Shown here in pieces: positions 19,324 through 26,607 of a DNA stretch of 64,000 nt. Position 1 is the first letter of the stretch. Every line of letters starts with the position of its first letter. The notes under the pieces are model-generated. The model saw only the letters and a list, made by a program, of their open reading frames with translations. It searched no databases and was not told where the DNA came from. The DNA is from Sphingorhabdus sp. M41 (GTDB taxonomy: Bacteria > Pseudomonadota > Alphaproteobacteria > Sphingomonadales > Sphingomonadaceae): positions 894,501-958,500 of the forward strand of contig NZ_CP014545.1 of NCBI RefSeq assembly GCF_001586275.1. Reading direction: 5' to 3'. A program made the translations under genes and the position numbers.

Positions 19324-19401
19324 CCTCTTGCGCTCCCTTTTTTCTTGTCATTAAAGCGGTGATACCTTGCAGCGTCAATCACTTGTGCTGGCCAAGCTCG
19401 T

Positions 19402-19414
19402 TTCCGTTACGGAA
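19402..19414. promoter_or_regulatory. Candidate operator in divergent region
   Basis: TTCCG-TTA-CGGAA is a perfect 5-3-5 inverted repeat midway in the 230-base gap between the SDR/transporter operon (minus) and the acyl-CoA dehydrogenase operon (plus). It could bind a TetR-type dimer. No regulator gene is adjacent. Single copy noticed. Confidence 0.35.
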
Positions 19415-19554
19415 TTCGAAAGACTGGTCGGTCGTGGTAGAATTTTGCGTCCAATTCTCCGATTATTTTTGACTTCAGGCCAAGGGAATCGTTGAATCAA
19501 TCGACGCAATTATGATAGTCCAACTTTAATTAATCAATTAAAAGGAAATTCGTG

Positions 19555-20748
19555 ATGTCCGATCTGGAAACCTTCCGCGCGGAGACCGCTGCCTGGCTCG
19601 AGGCCAATTGCCCGCCAGAGATGCGTGAACCGATGACAGGCGAAGACGATGCCGTCTGGGGCGGACGCAATGCGACGTTCAAGCCGGGGCAGAAAGAATG
19701 GCTGAATATCATGGCCGCCAAGGGCTGGACAGTACCCGACTGGCCGAAAGAATATGGTGGCGGTGGACTGTCACGGGCCGAAGCAAAAATTCTCGGTCAG
19801 GAAATGGCGCGGCTCAGATGCCGTTCGCCATTATCGAGCTTTGGAATCTGGATGCTCGGCCCCGCGCTGCTGCATTTCGGCACCGAAGCGCAGAAGAAGC
19901 ATTTCCTGCCGCCGATCGCACGTGGTGAAATCCGGTGGTGCCAAGGCTATTCCGAACCGGGGTCCGGTTCCGATCTGGCTTCGCTGCAAACCAGCGCCGT
20001 CGACAAGGGCGATCATTTCGTCATCAACGGTCAGAAAATCTGGACCAGCTATGCTGACAAGGCCGACTGGATCTTCTGTCTCACCCGGACCGACAAGAAT
20101 GAAAAGCACAAGGGCATTTCGTTCATGCTGTTCGACATGACTAACGAAGGCGTGACGACCAAGCCGATCGTCCTGATTTCCGGTCAGTCGGCTTTCTGCG
20201 AGACATTCTTCGATGATGTCAAAGTGCCAAAGGAATATGGCGAGGGCGTTTCCTCGGTCGTCTATGAAGTGAACAAGGGCTGGGACGTTGCCAAATATCT
20301 GCTGGGCCACGAGCGCAGCATGATTTCCGGCGGCGGTTCGGAAGGCGCGACGTCGCTTGGCGCCAAATTTGCCGACCAGGTTGGACGTGATGCAATGGGT
20401 CGTCTTGACGATCCAATGCTACGCGCGCAAATGGCGGAAATGGATATTGAAGTCCTGGCTTTCCGTGCCATGGCGGAACGCTTTGGCGATACGTTCAAGG
20501 CAGGCCTCTGCCACCCCGCTCAGCCCAATATGATGAAATATGCCGGCACCGAAATCAACAAGCGCCGCCACGAGCTGATCATGTCGGCCGGCGGCAGCGA
20601 AGTGCTGGAATGGGAAAGCGACGCGACCAATGGCGGGATGACCGCCCGCAGCTGGCTGCGGACCAAGGCGAACAGCATCGAGGGCGGCACCAGCGAAGTG
20701 ATGCTGAACGTCATATCCAAGCAGATATTGCGACTGCCCGGCGCCTGA
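19555..20748 (+). CDS. Acyl-CoA dehydrogenase, large partner of an adjacent pair
   Basis: 397 residues, full length for the family. GYSEPGSGSDLASLQTSAV is the flavin-binding signature, GQKIWTSYADKADW follows, and the C-terminus has SWLRTKANSIEGGTSEVMLNVISKQIL. FAD enzyme forming an alpha,beta double bond in an acyl-CoA. An in-frame GTG three bases upstream exists, but AAAGGA is nine bases before the ATG at 19555. The next gene is a second, shorter dehydrogenase, an arrangement seen for heteromeric enzymes in steroid side-chain degradation. It heads a three-gene operon. Confidence 0.9.
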   Translation: MSDLETFRAETAAWLEANCPPEMREPMTGEDDAVWGGRNATFKPGQKEWLNIMAAKGWTVPDWPKEYGGGGLSRAEAKILGQEMARLRCRSPLSSFGIWMLGPALLHFGTEAQKKHFLPPIARGEIRWCQGYSEPGSGSDLASLQTSAVDKGDHFVINGQKIWTSYADKADWIFCLTRTDKNEKHKGISFMLFDMTNEGVTTKPIVLISGQSAFCETFFDDVKVPKEYGEGVSSVVYEVNKGWDVAKYLLGHERSMISGGGSEGATSLGAKFADQVGRDAMGRLDDPMLRAQMAEMDIEVLAFRAMAERFGDTFKAGLCHPAQPNMMKYAGTEINKRRHELIMSAGGSEVLEWESDATNGGMTARSWLRTKANSIEGGTSEVMLNVISKQILRLPGA

Positions 20749-20829
20749 CAGGTCATATCCCATTGCCATGATGGCGGGACCGGCTCGTGCCCGACCCCGC
20801 CGCGCACAATTTCAGACAAGGACTAGAAC

Positions 20830-21966
20830 ATGCCGCTTTATTTGAACGACGACCAGCAGATGCTCCACGACAGTGCAGCCGAATTCATGAAGGGCGAGGC
20901 GCCCGTAGCACATCTTCGCGAATTTCGGGACAAGCAATGCAAGGACGGTTTCTCCCACGCCTTGTGGAAGCAATTCGCGGAAATGGGTTTTACCGGCATA
21001 TTGATTGGCGAAGAGGAAGGCGGCCTCGGGCTCGGTCATGTCGAAGCGGGCGTGGTGCTTGAGGAAATCGGTCGCAATCTTACGCCTTCACCCTTTCTGA
21101 CCACGGCGGTAGCGGGCGTGGAAGCGCTCAACGCGGGCGGCAAGGCTTTGCGTGACAAATATTTCCCCGGCATCATTGCCGGTGAGACAGTGCTTGCGCT
21201 GGCGATTGACGAAGGCACGAAACATCGTCCGGACCAGATCAGCATGGCCGCGACCCGTGAAGGCAATGGGTTCAAGCTGGACGGCAAGAAGCAATTTGTC
21301 GTGCAGGGTGGTTCGGCCGATATGCTGATCGTGGCCGCGCGGACCAGTGGGTCGGCGGGTGATGAGAAGGGGCTCACTCTTTTTGCTGTCGACACCAATG
21401 CGCCAGGCGTGTCGCGAGACAGTGCCCGGCTGGTCGACAGCGCTGTAGCCGCCCATGTGCAGTTTGACGGCGTGACGGTCGATGCCGATGCGGTAATCGG
21501 CGAGGTTGACGACGGCGATACGGTTCTGCGACGCTTGCTGAACGCTGGTCGCTCCGGTGCCGCTGCCGAAACACTCGGCGTGGGCGCTGGCTCCATGGAT
21601 ATCACCGTCGACTATATCAAAGGCCGCAAGCAGTTTGGCGAATTGATCGGTTCGTTTCAGGCGCTCCAGCATCGCATTTCCCATCTCTACAGTGAGATGG
21701 AAATCGCCCGGGCAACGGTATTGAAAGCGCAGCAAATGCTCGACGAAGGTTCTTCCAAGGCGGAACTGATGGTGTCGGTAGCGAAGGCCAAGGCCGGCAA
21801 GGCAACCGCGCTGTCGGTCAAGGAAGGCGTCCAGATGCACGGCGGCGTCGGCATGACCGACGAATATGATATCGGCCTCTATATGAAGCGTGATCGCGCG
21901 CTGCAGGAATTCATGGGTGATGTGAATTATCACACCAATCTCGTTGCGGAAATGCACGGCTATTAA
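20830..21966 (+). CDS. Acyl-CoA dehydrogenase, small partner
   Basis: 378 residues. EEEGGLGLGHVEAGVVLEEIGRNL near the N-terminus and KEGVQMHGGVGMTDEYDIGLYMKR near the C-terminus are typical of the shorter subunits of two-gene acyl-CoA dehydrogenases. The middle region has DGKKQFVVQGGSADMLIVAART instead of the standard E-P-x-x-GSD flavin signature, which suggests it may depend on its partner. It follows the larger dehydrogenase by 81 bases and precedes an SDR by 12 bases. AAGGA precedes the ATG. I infer a heterotetramer; a stand-alone enzyme is possible. Confidence 0.85.
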   Translation: MPLYLNDDQQMLHDSAAEFMKGEAPVAHLREFRDKQCKDGFSHALWKQFAEMGFTGILIGEEEGGLGLGHVEAGVVLEEIGRNLTPSPFLTTAVAGVEALNAGGKALRDKYFPGIIAGETVLALAIDEGTKHRPDQISMAATREGNGFKLDGKKQFVVQGGSADMLIVAARTSGSAGDEKGLTLFAVDTNAPGVSRDSARLVDSAVAAHVQFDGVTVDADAVIGEVDDGDTVLRRLLNAGRSGAAAETLGVGAGSMDITVDYIKGRKQFGELIGSFQALQHRISHLYSEMEIARATVLKAQQMLDEGSSKAELMVSVAKAKAGKATALSVKEGVQMHGGVGMTDEYDIGLYMKRDRALQEFMGDVNYHTNLVAEMHGY

Positions 21967-21978
21967 AGGGACTTACTG

Positions 21979-22770
21979 ATGGATTTTAACAAACTTTTCT
22001 CGCTCGAAGGCCGTGTCGCCCTCGTCACTGGTGGCCAGCGCGGTATTGGCGCAATGATCACCGAAGGATTTCTGGCACAGGGTGCCAAAGTCTATATTTC
22101 CGGCCGCAAGGCAGATCAGGGCGAAGCCGCTGCTGCCGAATTTGGCGAAAATTGCACCTATATCCAGGGCGATATTTCGACCTATGAAGGCTGTAAGGCC
22201 CTGGCTGCGGAAATCGCGTCGCGCGAAGAGAAGCTCGACATATTGGTCAACAACGCCGGTGTCGCCTGGGGCGCGGAATATGTCGATTTCCCCGAATCCG
22301 GCTGGGACAAGGTCATGGATACCAATGTGAAAGGCCTGTTCTTCCTGACCCAGGCGCTGCACCCGCAATTGAAAGCGGCTGCGAGCATGGAACGTCCGGC
22401 CAAGGTCATCAACATTGCGTCGATCGATGGCTTGAAAGTCAATCCTTGGGAAACCTACAGCTATCAGGCTTCGAAGGCAGCGGTCATTCACCTGACCCGC
22501 AAAATGGCTTCCAAGCTGGTGCAGGAAGATATCATCATGACCGGAATCGCGCCCGGCGCCTTTGCCTCGTCGATGAACAAGGCTGCTCGCGATCATGAAG
22601 ACGCGGTTGAAAAGGGCATACCGGCGAAACGCATCGGTCGGCCGGAGGACATGGCATCTGCAGCGGTATTTCTGGCCAGTTCCGCTGGTGACTATGTCGT
22701 GGGTTCGACGCTTCCGGTCGATGGCGGCGTGGTCAATGCACCCGGACCCGGAACGTCGATCGACGCCTGA
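21979..22770 (+). CDS. SDR family oxidoreductase (glucose/3-oxoacyl reductase-like)
   Basis: 263 residues. TGGQRGIGAMI near residue 16, a basic residue after strand two (ISGRKADQG, suggesting NADPH), NNAGVAWG near residue 91, a serine in NIASIDGLK, YQASKAA near residue 168, and VGSTLPVDGGVV. It ends the acyl-CoA dehydrogenase operon and probably handles the hydroxy or keto product of that pathway. The start is 12 bases after the dehydrogenase stop. The specific substrate is unknown. Confidence 0.85.
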   Translation: MDFNKLFSLEGRVALVTGGQRGIGAMITEGFLAQGAKVYISGRKADQGEAAAAEFGENCTYIQGDISTYEGCKALAAEIASREEKLDILVNNAGVAWGAEYVDFPESGWDKVMDTNVKGLFFLTQALHPQLKAAASMERPAKVINIASIDGLKVNPWETYSYQASKAAVIHLTRKMASKLVQEDIIMTGIAPGAFASSMNKAARDHEDAVEKGIPAKRIGRPEDMASAAVFLASSAGDYVVGSTLPVDGGVVNAPGPGTSIDA

Positions 22771-22784
22771 TTCCATCGCCGAGC

Positions 22785-22813
22785 TTGACGAAATATACTC
22801 CAGACTGTATTAA
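22785..22813 (+). promoter_or_regulatory. Sigma-70 type promoter of lipoprotein gene
   Basis: TTGACG (22785-22790), a 17-base spacer, TATTAA (22808-22813). The predicted start of transcription is near 22820, which would give a leader of only about 20 bases. The -10 box lies inside the left arm of the large palindrome. Confidence 0.55.
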
Positions 22814-22833
22814 TATAGCAATACAGTCTGGAG
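22798..22833. promoter_or_regulatory. 14-bp perfect inverted repeat over -10 box and ribosome-binding site
   Basis: CTCCAGACTGTATT (22798-22811) and AATACAGTCTGGAG (22820-22833) pair perfectly around an 8-base loop. The right arm and next base contain GGAGG (22830-22834), the ribosome-binding site of the lipoprotein gene starting at 22842; the left arm covers the promoter -10 element. It can be an operator for a dimeric repressor. In transcripts reading through from the upstream SDR gene it would instead form a hairpin hiding the ribosome-binding site. Confidence 0.7.
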
Positions 22834-22841
22834 GAATCGAC

Positions 22842-23372
22842 ATGTCCACGAAATATCTGATTTTACTGGCCGCGCTGCCGCTGCCCCTGTCGGCTTGCAG
22901 CAAGGTTGAAGATGGCTCGGATGACGGATCCGGAATGTCGATCGACTTTAGCGACGACAGCAAGTCCGATGCCGAAAAGATTAAAATCGGTGGCGGCGGG
23001 GAAGACAGCAAATTCTCGATCAAGGCTGATGGCTTTTCGATGGAAGTCGACTTGCCTTCGATCACGCTCGACAGCGACGATTTCGACATGAACGATGTCG
23101 ACCTCTATCCCGGGAGCCGGGTGACCAGCTTTGATATTCAGGACAAGAGTGAGCAGGGCGGCAAGGTCAAGATCAGCTTCAAGGCACCGGTGGGCGTTGA
23201 TAAGCTGGCGGATTGGTATGAAACCCAGCTGAAGGCCAATGATTTTGAAGTTGCGCGGGACGGAAGCAATCTGTCCGGAAAAACCGAAGAAGGCGATCCC
23301 TTTTCGCTGACACTGACGGAAGTGTCCGGCGATCAAAGCAAAGGCGTGCTGGAGTTTTCCGAACGAGAATAG
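22842..23372 (+). CDS. Small acidic lipoprotein, hypothetical
   Basis: 176 residues. The signal MSTKYLILLAALPLPLSAC ends in a lipobox (LSAC), so the mature protein is a lipid-anchored envelope protein starting at Cys19. The mature part has an acidic, serine/glycine-rich N-terminal half and a C-terminal domain (about 105-176) with a WYETQLKANDFEVARDG segment, resembling small beta-alpha domains that follow a polar lipid-linked region. The open frame continues upstream to a TTG, but GGAGG fixes the ATG at 22842. I do not recognise a named family. A large palindrome overlaps its control region, so it is probably tightly regulated. Confidence 0.75.
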   Translation: MSTKYLILLAALPLPLSACSKVEDGSDDGSGMSIDFSDDSKSDAEKIKIGGGGEDSKFSIKADGFSMEVDLPSITLDSDDFDMNDVDLYPGSRVTSFDIQDKSEQGGKVKISFKAPVGVDKLADWYETQLKANDFEVARDGSNLSGKTEEGDPFSLTLTEVSGDQSKGVLEFSERE

Positions 23373-23482
23373 TCTCTGCAATAGCTGCGATTTGCACGAT
23401 TTTACCGGCATCGCTCGCGCCGTTCAGACGCAAGGCATGGAAATATGCTATGACTTCCTGAAACATATCAGGAGAAATGCTC

Positions 23483-24163
23483 ATGCCTTGCCGGAAAACC
23501 TCTAGCAGATTGATCGCCGCCATCGCCCTCACAACGGCTCCGCTGGCGCTTGTATCGCTCATGACGACACCGGCTTTTGCGCAAACTTCTGGCGTGAAGG
23601 GCATTTTGGGCGATGCATCCGACAATGCGCTCGACAAGCTTTCCGAACCCGGTGCCTTTTATGCTGACAAGGCTGTGCGGATATTGCTGCCTGGCCCATT
23701 GCAGAAGGCGACCAGCATCTTGCGTTTTACCAGCAAGGCAGGTCTGACCAAGGATATCACCAAAACGCTCAATGATGCAGCCGGCAAGGCCGCTCTTGAA
23801 GCCAAGCCGGTGTTTCGCTCGGCGATTGATGGTCTGACGCTGCAAGATGGAGTCGGTATCGTAACCGGCGGCGAGGCGGCCGGTTCCGAATATCTCCGGC
23901 GTACTTCTGGGGAAGAGCTGGCGCTCAAGGTTCGTCCGCTGGTCGAAAAAGCCCTTGGCGACCTGGGTGCTTACGAGCAGGTTGAGAAGCTTGGATCGGT
24001 TTCCTCGCTGGGCGGGGCAGATATTTCGCGTGATGGCCTGACCGACAGCGTCACAGAACAGGCTATGGATGGCATATTTGCCTATATCGGCAAGGAGGAA
24101 GCGAACTTCCGTCGCAACCCGCTCGACAAAGGCAAAAATCTGCTAAAGGAAATTTTCCAATAG
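23483..24163 (+). CDS. DUF4197 family exported protein
   Basis: 226 residues. A signal peptide (to about TTPAFAQ) is followed by the DUF4197 domain: VKGILGDASDNALDKL, the KAVRILLPGPLQKATSIL segment, LNDAAGKAALEAKPVFRSAI, and GGEAAGSEYLRRTSGEEL with the conserved YLR. AGGAG is eight bases before this ATG; an in-frame ATG six bases earlier is too close to it. The family is periplasmic and of unknown function. The gene stands alone, 110 bases after the lipoprotein gene. Confidence 0.8.
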   Translation: MPCRKTSSRLIAAIALTTAPLALVSLMTTPAFAQTSGVKGILGDASDNALDKLSEPGAFYADKAVRILLPGPLQKATSILRFTSKAGLTKDITKTLNDAAGKAALEAKPVFRSAIDGLTLQDGVGIVTGGEAAGSEYLRRTSGEELALKVRPLVEKALGDLGAYEQVEKLGSVSSLGGADISRDGLTDSVTEQAMDGIFAYIGKEEANFRRNPLDKGKNLLKEIFQ

Positions 24164-24336
24164 TCTCATAATGATAGGGCGTATTTAGCCCGGGAAAAGT
24201 GAATTTTCAGTTGCATATCATGCAACACGTCGAGCTGCGTTCTCAATTGAAACCTACTTCCTATGCGACCATCTGCAGCCTGTAAGTTACGCAGGAAAAG
24301 AGATGTGTGATCGGCGTTGGAATAAGGAACAAATCC

Positions 24337-24411
24337 ATGAGAACGCTTTTCAATATTATCGCCGCCCTTTCCGTTAGCAGCATCCTGCTGTTCACAACGG
24401 TTCAGGTCTAA
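24337..24411 (+). CDS. Possible 24-residue hydrophobic small protein
   Basis: The frame encodes MRTLFNIIAALSVSSILLFT plus four residues and ends in TAA. AAGGA precedes the ATG by about nine bases. The peptide is a bare signal-like or single membrane helix. The reading frame stops eleven bases before the first of two CU-loop hairpins. It could be a real micro-protein, a leader peptide, or chance. No homologue can be checked here. Confidence 0.35.
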   Translation: MRTLFNIIAALSVSSILLFTTVQV

Positions 24412-24422
24412 GGCAAAAGTTA

Positions 24423-24518
24423 CAATCCCGGCAGCCTCCTCCTCCTCCTGATCGAGGCGCCGGGATTGGTCCAAAGGTTCGGCTCTTCCACCATCCATCC
24501 CATCGGAAGGGTCGGACC
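24423..24518 (+). ncRNA. Candidate structured RNA: two hairpins with CU-rich 15-base loops
   Basis: Hairpin 1: CAATCCCGGC (24423-24432) plus GCCTC (24434-24438) pair with GAGGC (24454-24458) plus GCCGGGATTG (24459-24468), one bulged A; the loop 24439-24453 is CTCCTCCTCCTGATC. Hairpin 2: a 14-bp stem 24476-24489 with 24505-24518 holding three G-U wobbles; the loop 24490-24504 is ACCATCCATCCCATC. Similar stem size, equal loop length and wobble-preserving pairing suggest RNA rather than a DNA site. CU-rich loops resemble the anti-Shine-Dalgarno loops of alphaproteobacterial CcsR/cuckoo-type small RNAs. No promoter or terminator of its own was identified. Confidence 0.45.
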
Positions 24519-24564
24519 AGCGGACAAAAATTTAAAAACTCCCCATCTATTTGAAACACACCGT

Positions 24565-24619
24565 TTATCCACCGCTTCGGCAGGAGTTTTCCACCGATAA
24601 GTAGATAGCCTGTGGATAA
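24565..24619. promoter_or_regulatory. Cluster of DnaA-box-like sequences
   Basis: TTATCCACC (24565-24573), TTTTCCACC (24587-24595) and a perfect inverted DnaA box TGTGGATAA (24611-24619) fall within 55 bases, next to an AT-rich stretch (about 24525-24560). The outer two also pair with each other as an RNA stem (TTATCCAC/GTGGATAA). They may titrate or bind DnaA. Calling this a replication origin would be premature. Confidence 0.35.
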
Positions 24620-24659
24620 CTTGCCATTTTCGACTTGGAGCGACTCGATATCAGGGAGC

Positions 24660-25053
24660 ATATATAAGTCATCGGAAGGCAATCGGACGAACCAGCGACC
24701 AGTCAGCAATGACCCGCAGGACAGCCCGGGAACCGGAAGATGATCGAAATGACCAGTTTGTTTTTCGCAAGAAAAGGAAAAGGATCTTTCGATCGATGAT
24801 CGGAGAAAGTCCGAAAAGGGAAGGCGCAAGCCCGAACGGATCAGACGGACGAAGACCATCGGGTGACTGGATCACATTCGGGTTGGAAACCGAAGCGAAG
24901 AAGCGCAAGCGGACACGTGGAAAACAGCCAACCATTAACGGATTTGAACCGGAAGCCGGACGCCGAACAAGCGGCCACCGGAATCGCAAGAGGAAGGTAG
25001 TCCCAACAGAGGCGCAGCGGGAGCTTATCTTCGGATAAGCTCCCGTTTTTTTT
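24660..25053 (+). ncRNA. Candidate purine-rich RNA of about 380 nt ending in a strong terminator
   Basis: The stretch is gene-poor, strikingly rich in GGA, CGGA and GAAG on the plus strand, and ends in an excellent intrinsic terminator. A weak promoter (TTGGAG at 24635-24640, CATATA at 24659-24664) would start a transcript near 24672. Small hairpins inside include GGC-GCAA-GCC. An open frame at 24709-25038 (109 residues, extremely basic and low in hydrophobic residues) exists, but it shows no domain and no ribosome-binding site that I trust. I searched for RNase P, tmRNA, 6S and SRP RNA signatures and found none. Confidence 0.4.
25018..25053 (+). terminator. Very strong intrinsic terminator with UUCG loop
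   Basis: A 12-bp perfect stem CGGGAGCTTATC (25018-25029) with GATAAGCTCCCG (25034-25045), tetraloop TTCG, then eight T. It closes the gene-poor region and implies that something upstream on the plus strand is transcribed at a meaningful level. Confidence 0.9.
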
Positions 25054-25201
25054 GGATCAGGGCTTTCACCCTGCTGTGACATGATTGCGCAGACAAGGCC
25101 TGTCCCAAATATCACCTTCCCCGTTGCGTCATTACTGCTAGTTTGAATGTGCCGACTCATGCAGCATGAGCGGCACAACGAGAAAAACAGGACAGGATGA
25201 T

Positions 25202-26098
25202 ATGGATACCAGCAAACTCATGTTCCGCGATGGTCTGATGCAGGGCGAACGCATATTGGTGACCGGCGGCGGCACCGGTCTGGGCAAGGAAATGGCGGAA
25301 GGCCTGCTCAAGCTCGGGGCGGAGGTCCATATCTGCGGACGACGCGGCGAAGTATGTCAGGCGACGGCCGAGGAACTGGTGGCAAAACATGGCGGCAAGG
25401 TCGTGCCCCATCCCTGCGACATTCGCAGCGCAGAAATGATCAGCGAGATGAATGATATCATCTGGCAGCAGCATGGTCCGCTCACCGGGCTGATCAACAA
25501 TGCGGCCGGCAATTTCATTTCCCGTACCGAGGATCTGTCGATCCGCGGCTTTGATGCCATTGCCAATATCGTCTTCCGCGGCACATTCTATATGACTCAC
25601 GATATCGGCAAGCGCTGGATCGAGGGCAGAACTCGCGGCAATGTTGTTTCAATCCTCACCACCTGGGTCTGGAATGGCAGCGCTTTCACCGTGCCCAGCG
25701 CGATGTCCAAGGCCGGAATCAATGTGATGACCCAGAGCCTGGCCGTTGAATGGGCGCGTTACAATATCCGCCTGAACGCCATTGCGCCGGGCCTGTTCCC
25801 GACCGAAGGCATGTCAGCGCGCCTGAACCCGACCGGCAGCGACGATGACCGCAAACGCAGCGGCGCTCCGATGAACCGGCCCGGCGAAATGCACGAGCTT
25901 GCCAATCTCGCTGCTTTCCTGCTCGGTCCCGGTGTCGAATATCTCACTGGTCAGACCATCGCTATCGATGGCGGCAGCTATCTTGCGGGCGGCGGTAATT
26001 TTTCCCAGTTGCTTGGCTGGGGTGACGATGAATGGAGCGCTGCAAAAGACGCGATTCAGGGCCAGAACCAGAAAGACCGGGCCAAACGGACGGTTTAA
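25202..26098 (+). CDS. SDR family oxidoreductase, dienoyl-CoA reductase-like
   Basis: 298 residues, longer than classical SDRs, resembling the 2,4-dienoyl-CoA reductase group. TGGGTGLGKEM near residue 21, ICGRRGEVC after strand two (basic, NADPH-type), NNAAGNFISRTEDLS (the group's NxAAGNF signature), then SILTTWVWNGSAFTVPSAMSKAGI, where the usual tyrosine of YxxxK is replaced by serine, as in that group. AGGA precedes the ATG at 25202; a longer open frame from 25166 is less likely. Single gene. It probably reduces an unsaturated acyl-CoA. Confidence 0.82.
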   Translation: MDTSKLMFRDGLMQGERILVTGGGTGLGKEMAEGLLKLGAEVHICGRRGEVCQATAEELVAKHGGKVVPHPCDIRSAEMISEMNDIIWQQHGPLTGLINNAAGNFISRTEDLSIRGFDAIANIVFRGTFYMTHDIGKRWIEGRTRGNVVSILTTWVWNGSAFTVPSAMSKAGINVMTQSLAVEWARYNIRLNAIAPGLFPTEGMSARLNPTGSDDDRKRSGAPMNRPGEMHELANLAAFLLGPGVEYLTGQTIAIDGGSYLAGGGNFSQLLGWGDDEWSAAKDAIQGQNQKDRAKRTV

Positions 26099-26228
26099 GA
26101 TCGGTGCGCTGGTCGCTGCCGCGCGGACGGCAGGGCGACGAATTTCGAAGCCGGCGCCACTGGATCTGTTGGGCGTAAACCATATATTTTCGATTTTTTA
26201 TGATTCGCGTGCTGTTTTTCGACGGAAC

Positions 26229-26244
26229 AGTGATCGCCATCACA
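26229..26244. promoter_or_regulatory. CRP/FNR-like palindrome
   Basis: AGTGA-TCGCCA-TCACA matches the TGTGA-N6-TCACA pattern at nine of ten positions. It lies about 365 bases before katG, in the 509-base gap 26099-26607 that follows the SDR gene. The distance to katG is long, so its target is unclear. Confidence 0.35.
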
Positions 26245-26277
26245 GCGCCGGTTAAAAGTTTCGGTTAACAAAATCTT

Positions 26278-26325
26278 GCGGCACCGAACTGATGGAGCAC
26301 ATATTCCGCTCCATCCCGGTGCCGC
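26278..26325 (+). other. Long hairpin upstream of katG
   Basis: GCGGCACCG (26278-26286) pairs with CGGTGCCGC (26317-26325) and GATGGAGC (26291-26298) with GCTCCATC (26308-26315), a 17-bp two-part stem with a nine-base loop. No T-run follows, so it is not a normal terminator. It may end or protect the preceding transcript, or belong to an unrecognised RNA. Confidence 0.45.
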
Positions 26326-26472
26326 ACAAACCCTTTATGGGTATCCAGGAGAAGTTCGACGGTTTATGCGACCCGACCGTCGAGCTTCTTTTGGCATGTC
26401 CGCATTCCGTGCACTGCAGGCTGTTTGCCGGCTCCCGCTCTTCCCCATCGCCCATTCGCGATTCTGGGAATG

Positions 26473-26503
26473 CGATTATCTAATCTTCGAGCGGAGATAA
26501 TCG
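26473..26503. promoter_or_regulatory. Candidate operator upstream of katG
   Basis: CGATTATCT (26473-26481) and AGATAATCG (26495-26503) form a perfect 9-bp inverted repeat with 13 bases between, about 105 bases before katG. The position fits a regulator of an oxidative-stress gene such as OxyR, but the bases do not clearly match the known OxyR consensus. Confidence 0.4.
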
Positions 26504-26607
26504 ACAGGTTCGATCACTCTCAGGAAATTTACTGATTTCGTCATCTGCTCGAGTGAGCCTAAAGTTTCGGCCGTAACGATATTCGGGAAGAACAACAGGA
26601 GAGAAAG

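Noticed and set aside
24565-24619. Calling the region oriC
   Set aside because: Only three boxes, two imperfect, no dnaA, hemE or other typical origin neighbours in view.
24781-24830. GGAGAAAGTCCG resembling the RNase P RNA signature
   Set aside because: The rest of the conserved core is absent and the match breaks after a few bases.
24940-24950. GGATTTGAACC resembling a tRNA T-loop on the minus strand
   Set aside because: No acceptor stem, anticodon arm or T-stem of five pairs can be formed around it.
24709-25038. 109-residue open frame in the purine-rich stretch
   Set aside because: Extremely basic and charged, no domain, no convincing ribosome-binding site; the composition follows the GGA-rich base bias. 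Treated as part of an RNA candidate instead.
26278-26325. Long two-part hairpin considered as an integron attC site
   Set aside because: No core GTT-type triplet sites and no integrase or cassette array nearby.
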